Positions 15,555-24,486 of a stretch of 64,000 nucleotides of DNA are shown here, piece by piece (position 1 is the first letter of the stretch; every line of letters begins with the position of its first letter). The notes under the pieces are model-generated. The model saw only the letters and a program-made list of their open reading frames with translations, did not search any database and had not been told where the DNA came from. Made by a program: the position numbers and the translations under genes. The stretch comes from Minisyncoccus sp041663305 (lineage in GTDB: Bacteria > Patescibacteriota > Minisyncoccia > Minisyncoccales > Minisyncoccaceae): positions 1 to 64,000 of the forward strand of contig JBAYMT010000001.1 in NCBI GenBank assembly GCA_041663305.1, read 5' to 3'.

Positions 15555-16118
15555 ATGTTTATTATTGCTGGACTTGGAAATCCTGGAAAAGAATTTGAAT
15601 ATACGCGGCATAATCTTGGTTTTAGAGTTGTGGATTTTTTTGCTTGCCAAAATGGTTTTCCCGAGTTCAAATTTTCAAAAAAATACAATGCCCTGCTTTC
15701 CGAAGGCTTGGTAGGTGGAATTGATGTAATATTGATAAAACCCCAAACCTTTATGAACTTGTCAGGAAAACCTGTCCGTTCGCTTATTGATTTTTATAAG
15801 CTTGAAGCAAAAAAGAATTTGATTGTTGTGAATGACGATGCCGATGTCCAGATTGGAGAGATTAAAATACAAAAAGGAAAAGCTTCGGCCGGGCACAAAG
15901 GCGTGCAATCGATAATTGATGAAGTTGGAACGAAAGATTTTTTGAGACTACGCATTGGTATTGATTCTGAAGAACCGGCATACCGAATTCCTTTAAATGA
16001 AAGCGGACTTGAAGGCGTTGTGCTTAAAAATTTTACCCAAATAGAGGAAGATATATTACAAACAACCATAAGCGAGGCTAGCGAGCATATCAAAAACATA
16101 ATTATAAATGGATTTTGA
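15555..16118 (+). CDS. pth: Peptidyl-tRNA hydrolase
   Basis: A 187-residue enzyme that releases peptides from peptidyl-tRNA. GLGNPGKEFEYTRHNLGF holds the active-site His, KPQTFMNLSGKPV the substrate-binding Asn, and VVNDDADV the partner Asp. GKASAGHKGVQSI is the other signature. The -10 box TATACT (15543-15548) ends six bases before the ATG, so the message is probably leaderless. It overlaps dprA by 11 bases. Confidence 0.95.
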   Translation: MFIIAGLGNPGKEFEYTRHNLGFRVVDFFACQNGFPEFKFSKKYNALLSEGLVGGIDVILIKPQTFMNLSGKPVRSLIDFYKLEAKKNLIVVNDDADVQIGEIKIQKGKASAGHKGVQSIIDEVGTKDFLRLRIGIDSEEPAYRIPLNESGLEGVVLKNFTQIEEDILQTTISEASEHIKNIIINGF

Positions 16119-16998
16119 TATTAAAATTATTTCGATAAATGATAAAAATTTCCCCAGAGAATTAAGACTTATCAAAACCCCTCCCAAGGTACTTTATTAT
16201 TCAGGAAGATTGCCCAGCGAAAATGAAATCTGTCTTGCGATAGTAGGGTCTCGTATTCCAAGCCTATATGGGCGGCAGGTTTGCAGTGAAATAGGAAGTG
16301 ATGTTGCAATGTCTAGCGCAACGATAGTTTCTGGGCTGGCGAAAGGAATTGATTCTTTGGCGCACGAATGCGCAGTAAGAATTAACAAAAGAACTATTGC
16401 CGTTTTGGGATCAGGGATTGATAAAGAAAGTTTTTACCCGAAAGAAAATTTAAGGTTAGCGCAAGAAATGTTAAACAATGACGGGCTTATAATTTCGGAG
16501 TACCCTCCAGGATATAAATCTACAAGATATAGCTTTCCTGAAAGGAATAGGATAATTGCGGGATTATCAAAAGCAGTAATAGTAATAGAAGCAAAAGAAA
16601 AATCCGGCTCGCTGATAACTGCTAATATCGCTAAATTGCAAAAGAAAAAGGTTTTTGCTGTCCCAAATTCTATATATTCCCCGAATTCCCGAGGGTGCAA
16701 TGAATTGATAAAAAATGGAGCTAAATTAGTAACTTGCGGCAATGACATATTTGAAAGCTTAAAAGAAAATGATTTGCCGTTAATCTATAAAGATGATAAA
16801 AAGATAGGAGTGAAAGGAGACAATGATAATGAAAGAAAACTATTAGAAATACTTGAAAAATCGCAATCGCCGCTTGGAATAGAAAAACTGATCAAGTTGT
16901 CAAAAATGTCTCCAGCCGATGCTATTTCAACAATAACTATCCTTGAGATAAAAAATAAGATAATCGATATAAAGGATCGGAATTATTCGATCAAATGA
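16108..16998 (+). CDS. dprA: DNA processing protein DprA
   Basis: A 296-residue single-strand DNA-binding protein that loads RecA during transformation. The Rossmann-like core has LAIVGSR, SGLAKGIDSLAH, ISEYPPG, FPERNRIIAGLS and KSGSLITA in the family order. The C-terminal 65 residues form a winged-helix-like domain (DprA_WH). It overlaps pth upstream and topA downstream, so the three genes form one operon. DprA is common in CPR genomes, where natural DNA uptake is suspected. Confidence 0.94.
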   Translation: MDFDIKIISINDKNFPRELRLIKTPPKVLYYSGRLPSENEICLAIVGSRIPSLYGRQVCSEIGSDVAMSSATIVSGLAKGIDSLAHECAVRINKRTIAVLGSGIDKESFYPKENLRLAQEMLNNDGLIISEYPPGYKSTRYSFPERNRIIAGLSKAVIVIEAKEKSGSLITANIAKLQKKKVFAVPNSIYSPNSRGCNELIKNGAKLVTCGNDIFESLKENDLPLIYKDDKKIGVKGDNDNERKLLEILEKSQSPLGIEKLIKLSKMSPADAISTITILEIKNKIIDIKDRNYSIK

Positions 16999-19016
16999 AA
17001 ATTATGAAGCTAATTATCGTAGAAAGTCCGACAAAAGCTGGAACAATAAAAAAATTCCTCGGAAAAGAATACAATGTGATGTCCTCTTATGGACATATAC
17101 GTGACTTGCCGAAAAGCGAATTAGGAGTTGATACGGAAAAGAACTTCAAAATAAAATATGTAATTCCGATGAAAGCTAAGAAAAATGTTACTGCTTTAAA
17201 AAAAGAAGTTGAAAAGGCAGATGTTGTTTTTCTAGCAACCGACCCTGACCGCGAAGGAGAAGCTATATCTTGGCACCTGATTGAAGCATTAAAACTGGAA
17301 GGAAGGCCATACAAACGGATAACTTTCCATGAGATTACTAAAGAGGCAATCGATAGCTCTTTGAAACATCCTTCGGCACTGGATTTAAACTTGGTCAATG
17401 CGCAACAGGCGAGGCGTGTTTTAGACAGGATTGTCGGATATAAGTTGTCTCCCTTTTTATGGAAAAAGGTGGCAAAGAGATTGTCAGCAGGAAGAGTCCA
17501 ATCAATCGCAGTAAGATTGATAGTTGATCGTGAAAGAGAAATACAAAAATTTATTCCTGAAGAGTATTGGAGTATTGCTGCCGAACTGAAGAAAGAAGAT
17601 GAAAATTTTATCGCTGATCTTACAAAATATAAAGGGAAAAGCATTGAAAAATTGGAAATAAAATCCAAAGAAGATGCCGAAAAGATAAAATCGGAGTTGG
17701 AAACAACTAAATATACTGTCACAAGCATAGAGAATAAAAATCTTTTGAGACACCCCCTGCCCCCTTTCACAACTTCTACAATGCAGCAGGAGGCTTCAAA
17801 GAGATTGGGATATTCTTCAAAGTTTACAATGTCTAACGCTCAGGGCCTTTATGAAAAAGGTACTATTACTTATCATCGAACCGATTCTTTAAATCTTTCG
17901 GAGCAATCCCTTGCAAATGCAAAAAACTTTATTGAGCAAAGTTATGGAACTGAATATTTTTGTTTTCGAAAATATAAGACGAAAGGAAGAGCTCAAGAAG
18001 CGCATGAGGCAATAAGACCGACAAACGTGGAATTAACGCCCGAAAAATTTACTGGAGACGAAAAACAGAAAAAACTTTATAGACTGATCTGGAATAGATT
18101 TGTTGCCTGCCAGATGAAAGATGCTATTTTTGATTCTACTAAAGCCATAATAGACACAGAAAATGAATATACTCTTCAGGCAAAAGGGTTACATTTGAAA
18201 TTTGACGGATTCTTGAAAGTATACCCAATAAAATCCACTGAAAGAGATATTCCAGATCTAAAACAAGGAGATAAGCCAGATTTGATAAAAATAATCGATG
18301 AACAGCACTTTACCCAGCCCCCTGCAAGATATAACGAAGCATCGCTAATAAAAGAGATGGAAGAAAACGAAATCGGACGTCCGGCAACTTATGCCGCCAT
18401 AATTTCGACTATCCAAGAGAGGAATTATACGGTTAAAAATGACGACAAAAGATTTGTCCCAACCGAAGTCGGGTTTGCGGTGACCGATTTATTGATAGAA
18501 CATTTCCCCAATATTGTTGATATCAAATTTACAGCAAAAATGGAGAAGGATTTAGACCAGATAGCCCGAGGAAAGAAAGAATGGATAGATACACTGCAAG
18601 GTTTTTATGATCCTTTTGCCAAAAACTTGGCAAAAAAATATGATGAAGTGAAAAAGGCTGAAGTTCCAAATGAAATATCCGAAAAAACTTGTCCAAAGTG
18701 CGGAAAAAATCTGGTAGTAAAGATAAGTAGATTTGGAAAGTTCCTTGCTTGTCCAGGATACCCAGAATGCAAACATATCGAATCGACAGAAAAATCGCCA
18801 GATCAAAGGACAAATATAACCTGTCCAAAATGCGGACAAGCAGAAATAGTGCAGAAAAGAACCAAGAAAGGAAAAGTATTTTATGGCTGCCCTAATTGGC
18901 CGGATTGCGATTTTGCGCTATGGGATAAGCCTATTGATGAAAAGTGCCCCAAGTGTGGAGCATTAATGGTGGAAAAAGGAAAGAAAAAGAAATGCTCGGA
19001 TCCGAAATGTAAATAG
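16995..19016 (+). CDS. topA: DNA topoisomerase I
   Basis: Type IA topoisomerase. The Toprim domain begins LIIVESPTKAGTIKKFLG and has DPDREGEAISWH. The active-site Tyr is in TITYHRTDS near residue 292. HEAIRPT and GRPATYA are further signatures. The C-terminus carries three four-Cys zinc ribbons (CPKCG...CPGYPEC, CPKCG...CPNWPDC, CPKCG...CSDPKC). The start at 16995 overlaps the dprA stop as ATGA. The ATG at 17004 (MKLIIVES) is the more typical start. A rho-independent terminator follows. Confidence 0.96.
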   Translation: MKIMKLIIVESPTKAGTIKKFLGKEYNVMSSYGHIRDLPKSELGVDTEKNFKIKYVIPMKAKKNVTALKKEVEKADVVFLATDPDREGEAISWHLIEALKLEGRPYKRITFHEITKEAIDSSLKHPSALDLNLVNAQQARRVLDRIVGYKLSPFLWKKVAKRLSAGRVQSIAVRLIVDREREIQKFIPEEYWSIAAELKKEDENFIADLTKYKGKSIEKLEIKSKEDAEKIKSELETTKYTVTSIENKNLLRHPLPPFTTSTMQQEASKRLGYSSKFTMSNAQGLYEKGTITYHRTDSLNLSEQSLANAKNFIEQSYGTEYFCFRKYKTKGRAQEAHEAIRPTNVELTPEKFTGDEKQKKLYRLIWNRFVACQMKDAIFDSTKAIIDTENEYTLQAKGLHLKFDGFLKVYPIKSTERDIPDLKQGDKPDLIKIIDEQHFTQPPARYNEASLIKEMEENEIGRPATYAAIISTIQERNYTVKNDDKRFVPTEVGFAVTDLLIEHFPNIVDIKFTAKMEKDLDQIARGKKEWIDTLQGFYDPFAKNLAKKYDEVKKAEVPNEISEKTCPKCGKNLVVKISRFGKFLACPGYPECKHIESTEKSPDQRTNITCPKCGQAEIVQKRTKKGKVFYGCPNWPDCDFALWDKPIDEKCPKCGALMVEKGKKKKCSDPKCK

Positions 19017-19052
19017 TTAGTAACTAGTGATTCGTAACTAGTAATTAGTACT
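19016..19052. repeat. Family C repeat, short copy
   Basis: TTAGTAACTAGTGATTCGTAACTAGTAATTAGTAC, the ACTAGT-rich end module seen in the larger family C elements. Confidence 0.5.
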
Positions 19053-19053
19053 A

Positions 19054-19080
19054 TGAAAAAACCGCTAATAGCGGTTTTTG
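19054..19080 (+). terminator. Terminator after topA
   Basis: AAAAACCGC-TAATA-GCGGTTTTT, a clear intrinsic terminator. Confidence 0.85.
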
Positions 19081-19115
19081 ATTTATTTGCTGTGAATTAC
19101 GAAATGCGAGTATTT

Positions 19116-19199
19116 GTCATTGCGAACCTGCGGGAGCAAGGTGAAGCAATCTAAAGCACTAGGATAAATAGATTGCTTCGGCTACGCCTCGCAATGACA
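19116..19199. repeat. Family B palindromic element, empty copy
   Basis: Left arm GTCATTGCGA-hairpin-GAAGCAATCTA and right arm TAGATTGCTTC-hairpin-CGCAATGAC are inverted around about 15 bases. The same arms flank the GIY-YIG gene at 28.4 kb. Confidence 0.8.
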
Positions 19200-19213
19200 G
19201 TGATTGCGAGATT

Positions 19214-20095
19214 TTATTTATTAAATCCTTTTGTCCAATTTTTGAATTCGTTTTCAGAATCAAAATCGACAATCAGTTGTATTTTTCCTTTTTTGCTATT
19301 TACTTTTAATCTGTCGTAGCCTAAAATTGCTTTTGCTTTTCTTTCAAAATTATCTTTATTCTCAAATTGTCCAGTAATTGCTTTAGGGGCCTTTTTTTCT
19401 TTTGGCTTTTCTCCTCTAGATATCTTTTCAACATCCCTTACACTATAACTATTCGATAATATTTCCTCAAAAACTTTTTTCTGTATGTCTACTTCTTTTA
19501 TCGAAAGCAATGCCCTTGCGTGCCCTTCGGTTATTTTTTCTTCCCGCAGGGCTATGATTATTTCTTCGGGAAGAGTTAATACTCTGATACTGTTTGCAAC
19601 CGATTCTCTGCTCATTCCAGCAATTTGTGCTATTTCTTTTTCGTTTAGTGCAAATTCAACTTTGAGCTGATTTAATGCCTCGGCCTTATCGACAGGATTA
19701 AGATTTTTCCTTTGGACATTTTCAATTAGGGCGATTTCTAATTTTTCTTGGCTGTTCCTTTCTTTGATGATAACTGGAATCTGTTTTAAGCCAACTATTT
19801 TAGAAGCTCTAAAACGGCGTTCTCCGGCGATTATTTGATATTCTGTTGTTATACCTATTTCTGTTTTCTTTTCTACTCTGGTGACTATTATGGGCTGTAA
19901 TATGCCATACTTCTTGATGGACTCGGCCAGCGAATTAAGAGCTTCCTGATTAAACTCTTTTCTTGGTTGGTATGGATTAGGATGAATCTTATTAATATCA
20001 ACCCAAAAAATAAAATCTTTTTGAACAGAATCTTCTTTTCGTGGAATTGATCCATCATTATTCCTTTTTGGTATTAGGGACTCTAAACCTGACAT
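19214..20095 (-). CDS. parB: Chromosome partitioning protein ParB
   Basis: A 293-residue ParB/Spo0J CTPase. The N-terminal ParB domain has NPYQPRKEF and the nucleotide-binding IAGERRFRASKIVGL (about 92-106). The central helix-turn-helix reads LNEKEIAQIAGMSRESVANS (about 148-167). The C-terminal region is the dimerisation part. It lies 10 bases after parA in the usual parA-parB order. I did not see a consensus parS site in the window. Confidence 0.95.
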   Translation of the reverse strand: MSGLESLIPKRNNDGSIPRKEDSVQKDFIFWVDINKIHPNPYQPRKEFNQEALNSLAESIKKYGILQPIIVTRVEKKTEIGITTEYQIIAGERRFRASKIVGLKQIPVIIKERNSQEKLEIALIENVQRKNLNPVDKAEALNQLKVEFALNEKEIAQIAGMSRESVANSIRVLTLPEEIIIALREEKITEGHARALLSIKEVDIQKKVFEEILSNSYSVRDVEKISRGEKPKEKKAPKAITGQFENKDNFERKAKAILGYDRLKVNSKKGKIQLIVDFDSENEFKNWTKGFNK

Positions 20096-20104
20096 ATTTT
20101 AAAA

Positions 20105-20869
20105 TTATTTAGATTTTTCTATTATTTCTCTTGCAAGTGCCCTAAAAGAATGGATTGCAATAGAGTTTGGGGCCGAGCGCAATATTGTTCGCCCAGAAAT
20201 AGGAGCTTCGGCTAAATCAATTGTTCTGGGAATAACTGCATCAAATACATATCCTGGGAAAGATCTTCTCACATCTTTTGCAATTTTTTGGCACAACATG
20301 CTTTTACGGGCATACATTGTTAAAACCGCTCCCATTATCCGTATGTTCAAATTTAGATTATCGTTTATAAGGCTAACATTGTGGAGCAGTTGTCCCAAAC
20401 CTTCTAGCGATAAATATTCGCATTGCATAGGAACTAAAACTTCATCGCAAGCTATTAATGCGTTAAGAGTAAGTATTCCTAAACTTGGGGGGCAGTCGAT
20501 AAAAACATAGTCATAATTATCCTTTACCATATCAATTACTTCTTTCAGGCGAAATTCCCTGTTTTCCATGTCAATCAATTCTACCGTAGCGCCAGCTAAA
20601 TCATGAGTGGCAGGCATGATGTCGTAAGCCAAAAACGAAGTCCTTTTTATAACTTCTCTGGGAGATATCTGTCCGACTAAGGCATCATATACCGAGCTAG
20701 AAAGTTTTTTAGGATCTAAGCCTAGAGAAAAGGTAGCATTCGCTTGAGGATCCATATCTACCAAAAGAACTTTCTTTCCAAATGCTGTTAGAAATACTGG
20801 CAGATTAACAGCGACAGCCGTTTTCCCTACCCCTCCTTTTTGATTGGCAATGGCTATAACTTTACTCAT
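20105..20869 (-). CDS. parA: Chromosome partitioning ATPase ParA (Soj)
   Basis: A 254-residue deviant Walker-A ATPase. The P-loop is KGGVGKTAV with the signature first Lys, the Walker A' segment is LVDMDPQANATF, and VFIDCPPSLG follows near residue 120. Length and motifs are those of chromosomal ParA/Soj/MinD-type partition ATPases. Operon with parB. The DegT aminotransferase gene lies 52 bases upstream on the same strand. Confidence 0.95.
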   Translation of the reverse strand: MSKVIAIANQKGGVGKTAVAVNLPVFLTAFGKKVLLVDMDPQANATFSLGLDPKKLSSSVYDALVGQISPREVIKRTSFLAYDIMPATHDLAGATVELIDMENREFRLKEVIDMVKDNYDYVFIDCPPSLGILTLNALIACDEVLVPMQCEYLSLEGLGQLLHNVSLINDNLNLNIRIMGAVLTMYARKSMLCQKIAKDVRRSFPGYVFDAVIPRTIDLAEAPISGRTILRSAPNSIAIHSFRALAREIIEKSK

Positions 20870-20921
20870 TATTATAATTTATTTTTATAAGTTAAAAAAT
20901 TAACAATTTTCACAAAAATAC

Positions 20922-22121
20922 TTAGCAAATTACTTGCTTGAATCTTCTTGCTTCTTTTTCTCCAAATGTCTCTAGCATTTCTAATCTTACCATATTTTTA
21001 TTTATTGTTTCCGCTTGTGGACATAATCCTTTTCTATAATTTTGATGCTTAAAATTTTTCATATATTTTGGTAGGGCCTTATTGAAAATATTTAATTTGT
21101 ATAATACTTCATACAAATTACCTTTTCTTGCTGGCAGGCCTGCTTCGCACAATCTATCACATAGTTCGTCCCTGGTATATTGCTTATTTTTATCGATCAA
21201 AAACGGATACGCAAAATAACTTGACGAACTATCTTGAGAAATTTTTAATGAATGCAAATGTGGAATATCTTTTATTATTCCGTCTATCATTGTTGCGAAT
21301 TTTTGCCTTTTTTCCACTCTAAGCCTTAATTTATCCCATTGCTTATTCAATATAGCTGCTTGTATTTCGGTCATTCTATAATTAGGACCAACCATAATCG
21401 GATTTCTAATCTTACTCTTTCTATCAAATCCCTTATCGTGGAACAGCATAGCTTTTTCTGAAATATTTTTATTTTTACTTACAACAAATCCTCCATCTCC
21501 ACAGCTCACATGTTTAGTATCATTGGTGCTAAATGCCCCACAATCACCAATAACTCCGGCTCTGCGCCCTTTATAAAAAGTAAGTGGCGCCTGTGCGCAG
21601 TCTTCAATAATTAGTATTTTTCTATTTCTTGCCAATTCTAAAATAGGATCCATGTCTGCAGGAAAACCTCCATAATGAACGACAATAATGGCTTTTGTTT
21701 TTTTAGACATTACTGATTCTATTGTTTCTCTTGTAATCATCATTGTGTGCGGATCAACATCAGCAAAAACAGGTATTCCCCCCTGTAAAAATATTGGCAA
21801 TACGGTTCCCGTATCCGATATTGGAGTGGTAATTACTTCGTCTCCAAAACCAATATTGCACGCCCCTAATGCTGTGTGTATCGCTGCTGTACCAGAAGTA
21901 ACAAGAGAACATCCTGAGGATTTAAAGTCATTAGTAATTTTCTTTTCTAAATCAAAAACCTCGTGCCCAATAGGAAAAAATAATCTGCCCGATTTAAGTG
22001 TGTTCTTTGCTGCCAATATTTCTTCTTTTCCATATTTATTATATTCATCTACATAAATACTGTATGCAAAGTCAATATAATTTATTTTTTTATTTGTTTT
22101 TAACATTATGTAATTGTGCAA
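20922..22121 (-). CDS. DegT/DnrJ/EryC1-family PLP aminotransferase
   Basis: A 399-residue fold-type I aminotransferase or dehydratase of the sugar-aminotransferase family. VTSGTAAIHTAL is the phosphate-binding loop, IIEDCAQAP carries the PLP-pairing Asp, and the internal-aldimine Lys is in TNDTKHVSCGDGG. NYRMTEIQAAI is another family signature. Such enzymes transaminate keto-sugars or aminoshikimate-type intermediates. The likely start is the internal ATG at 22104-22106 (MLKTNKK). With either start the gene overlaps the end of the aldolase fusion gene upstream, so the two are translationally coupled. Confidence 0.85.
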   Translation of the reverse strand: MHNYIMLKTNKKINYIDFAYSIYVDEYNKYGKEEILAAKNTLKSGRLFFPIGHEVFDLEKKITNDFKSSGCSLVTSGTAAIHTALGACNIGFGDEVITTPISDTGTVLPIFLQGGIPVFADVDPHTMMITRETIESVMSKKTKAIIVVHYGGFPADMDPILELARNRKILIIEDCAQAPLTFYKGRRAGVIGDCGAFSTNDTKHVSCGDGGFVVSKNKNISEKAMLFHDKGFDRKSKIRNPIMVGPNYRMTEIQAAILNKQWDKLRLRVEKRQKFATMIDGIIKDIPHLHSLKISQDSSSSYFAYPFLIDKNKQYTRDELCDRLCEAGLPARKGNLYEVLYKLNIFNKALPKYMKNFKHQNYRKGLCPQAETINKNMVRLEMLETFGEKEARRFKQVIC

Positions 22122-24120
22122 TATTCCATTTTACTATTTCCCAAATATCATTACCAACTATTTCCAAATTACCGGATGGCAATCTTCTTTCAAGATAAAT
22201 TGGGTCTTTGCCACTACTTTTTTTTGTCCAAACTATTGATATTTCATCAACAAGATTGTTGTCTATAAATTCTCTAAAAACCTCTACGCCTCCTTCCACC
22301 AAAACGCTAGTTATATTTTTCGCTGCCCAGTCTTTAACTAATTTATTTAAATCTCCAGAACATACAAGAGGATATTCTCCTTTGAAAATTTCTAATTTTT
22401 TATCTAGCTTAGTTGAAGATAATACTATTTTTTTAGGGTTTTTGTAATGATTATTACCTCTATAAGTCATTTTGGGATTATCATTCATAACGGTATTAGC
22501 TCCTATTAATAAAGCATCATATTGACCTCTTAATGTATGAATACGAGCATTAGACAAATAACCTGCAAGTCTGGTTGGTTCTCCTCTATTGATTACTGCG
22601 GCACCATCTGAAGTTAATGATATTTTTAAATTTATATATGGTCTTTTTTTACTGGCCCACACCCAAAACCTCCTATCTTCCTGTGATACTATATCTTCGC
22701 ATCCCGCCACATATACTTTTATACCTTCTCTTTCTAATTTTAATTTTAGCTTGCCTTTTAGTTTAATGTCTGGATGCAGTGATCCAAAAGCAACAAATTT
22801 AATATTTTGTTTTTTAAGAAATTTGATAATCTTTTCCGATTCACTGATATCAGGTTCAAAAACAGTTACCAAAACAAGCTTTTTATTTTTTGGAAGCTTT
22901 TTCTTTAATATTTCCAAAAAAGAAGAATTATTCTTGTTCGGTTCACCAATTTCAATAATTTTTTTATCTAAAAATGCCAAGGAAACCGTAGCAGGAATTG
23001 TTTCTGTGAAACCAAGATACTTATCAGCCCTGCCTAGCAATGAATTAAGCCAATCTTCGGGCAAAATATTTTTTAACGAATCATTTGAATCATTTCTATA
23101 TTTTGTATCTCTATATCTTCCTGTCAAAAGCGAATTTTGGGATGTTTCGTTATCTAAAATATCATTAACTCTTCTTATATTTCTTACGCCTTCTGTTTCT
23201 AGGGATTTTTTCATTGCTTTATAATCAGGAAAATTTGAAAGAGGGCTTTTCCATATTCCTTGTCCTCCAAGATAGCCACTTGCTCCGGCATTGCCGGCTA
23301 AACGAACATATTCTGCAAATTCAGAATTTGAAGCGCCACTGCTCATAATTATCCATGGACATTTTGTAATATTGTCTATCTTTCTGCAGCATTTTCTAAT
23401 TTCTTCAACTGTATAAAAATATCCCCCTTTTGTACCACCAAAAGCACCATCGTTGTATAGATCGGCATATCCAAGTTTAGCAGGAAATTCTATTTTTAAA
23501 ATATCCGCCTTGTATTCAGGTTTTGAAAATTCCAAAACCGACTCAAAAACTACATGCAATTTTTCTTTCGCCCTTATCAAATCAACTTTTGACTTTTCAA
23601 GATTTTTGTCACATAAAACATACCCCATTGGCTCTAAAATATAAAGTAAATTATATTTTTCACATAGTTCACCTGCCTCTCTTGCAATTTTTCTTTGTTT
23701 TTCCTTAGTTTCCTCTGATGCATCGGGATGGTAATATACCATAAACTTTACGCCCACTGCTCCAGTTTTAGCTATTTTGTCAATTGGCCATTTTGAACTG
23801 AACTTTGTCACTCTTTCTACTTCTTTCTCTAAACTATAACCGCCTTCGAGTTTCAATAATACCCCCAAGTCATTGGGTATGTTTTTTTTCAATTTTATGT
23901 AAGACTCAGGATCTAATAGTATACCACTTACTTCTTTGTGAAGAGCGTTGATTATTAATTTTTTTGTTTTAAAAAAATCTGCATCAGTCACTTCCTTTAC
24001 TCCAGATTTCTCAATTATTGAATTTTTAAAAGTATCCTCATGATCCAACGCTAAAATCTTTAATTTTCCCTTTTTGTCGGATAGCTTGACTATTCCTATT
24101 TTTTTATTTTCCCTGCTCAT
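22090..24120 (-). CDS. Fusion: LacD-like class I aldolase + RibD-like pseudo-deaminase/reductase
   Basis: A 676-residue, apparently two-enzyme protein. Residues 1-330 resemble tagatose-1,6-bisphosphate aldolase (LacD): LALDHEDTFK at the start, VKFMVYYHPDA, and DILKIEFP holding the likely Schiff-base Lys. Residues 380-490 follow the layout of the RibD deaminase domain but lack its HAE and PCxxxxRTPPC zinc motifs, so this part is probably inactive. Residues 500-670 match the RibD reductase domain (YINLKISLTSDG, HTLRGQYDALLIGANTV, LVEGGVEVFREF). No other riboflavin gene is nearby. It is coupled to the DegT aminotransferase. The combined pathway is unknown. Confidence 0.75.
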   Translation of the reverse strand: MSRENKKIGIVKLSDKKGKLKILALDHEDTFKNSIIEKSGVKEVTDADFFKTKKLIINALHKEVSGILLDPESYIKLKKNIPNDLGVLLKLEGGYSLEKEVERVTKFSSKWPIDKIAKTGAVGVKFMVYYHPDASEETKEKQRKIAREAGELCEKYNLLYILEPMGYVLCDKNLEKSKVDLIRAKEKLHVVFESVLEFSKPEYKADILKIEFPAKLGYADLYNDGAFGGTKGGYFYTVEEIRKCCRKIDNITKCPWIIMSSGASNSEFAEYVRLAGNAGASGYLGGQGIWKSPLSNFPDYKAMKKSLETEGVRNIRRVNDILDNETSQNSLLTGRYRDTKYRNDSNDSLKNILPEDWLNSLLGRADKYLGFTETIPATVSLAFLDKKIIEIGEPNKNNSSFLEILKKKLPKNKKLVLVTVFEPDISESEKIIKFLKKQNIKFVAFGSLHPDIKLKGKLKLKLEREGIKVYVAGCEDIVSQEDRRFWVWASKKRPYINLKISLTSDGAAVINRGEPTRLAGYLSNARIHTLRGQYDALLIGANTVMNDNPKMTYRGNNHYKNPKKIVLSSTKLDKKLEIFKGEYPLVCSGDLNKLVKDWAAKNITSVLVEGGVEVFREFIDNNLVDEISIVWTKKSSGKDPIYLERRLPSGNLEIVGNDIWEIVKWNIAQLHNVKNK

Positions 24121-24234
24121 TAATTTTTAAATTTAGAATTAATCTTAATTTCCAACAATCTAGGGTAATTTTATCATAATGAAATATATTTTACAAATCA
24201 TAATTTTTATGTTAAATATTAGTAATGTAGACTG
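24121..24234. other. Intergenic before tRNA-Leu
   Basis: AT-rich spacer between the fusion gene and tRNA-Leu that must hold both divergent promoters. I could not assign a good -35/-10 pair for either. Confidence 0.3.
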
Positions 24235-24319
24235 GCCGAAGTGGCGGAATCCGGCAGACGCGTAGCACTCAAAATGCTATGGGAGCAATCCCGTGTGGGT
24301 TCAATTCCCACCTTCGGCA
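24235..24319 (+). tRNA. tRNA-Leu (anticodon CAA)
   Basis: Class II tRNA. Acceptor GCCGAAG/CTTCGGC, discriminator A, anticodon arm TAGCA-CTCAAAA-TGCTA, a long variable arm (GGGAGCAATCCC) and T-loop TTCAATT. CCA is not encoded. The T-arm sequence GGTTCAATTCCCACC reappears inverted and direct in the two structured repeats downstream. Confidence 0.95.
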
Positions 24320-24326
24320 CATCACA

Positions 24327-24361
24327 AAACAAAACCACTTTTAAGTGGTTTTTGTTTTTGT
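24327..24361 (+). terminator. Terminator after tRNA-Leu
   Basis: AACCACTT-TT-AAGTGGTT followed by TTTGTTTTTG. Confidence 0.8.
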
Positions 24362-24460
24362 GAGTGCCTTGGTGGGAATTGAAGGAAGGTTTGACTGAAA
24401 CCGCACCAGGCTTTTTTAGTTTTAGTAAAAACTAAAAAAGAATTCCCACCGAGGCACATA
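24362..24460 (+). repeat. Structured repeat family A, copy L1 after tRNA-Leu
   Basis: Outer stem GTGCCTTGGTGGGAATT paired with AATTCCCACCGAGGCAC, the tRNA-Leu T-arm/acceptor sequence and its inverse. Inside are hairpin GGTTT-GACTG-AAACC (24388-24402), junction GCACCAGGC, and an A/T hairpin CTTTTTTAGTTTTAG...CTAAAAAAG. The order of parts is the same as in the tRNA-Thr copies. Confidence 0.82.
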
Positions 24461-24486
24461 CAAAAATTGGTGGTTTTATTATTGGT

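Noticed and set aside
19214..20869. parS site or replication origin near parAB
   Set aside because: I searched by eye for a TGTTTCACGTGAAACA-like palindrome and DnaA-box clusters and found none in the surrounding intergenic gaps.
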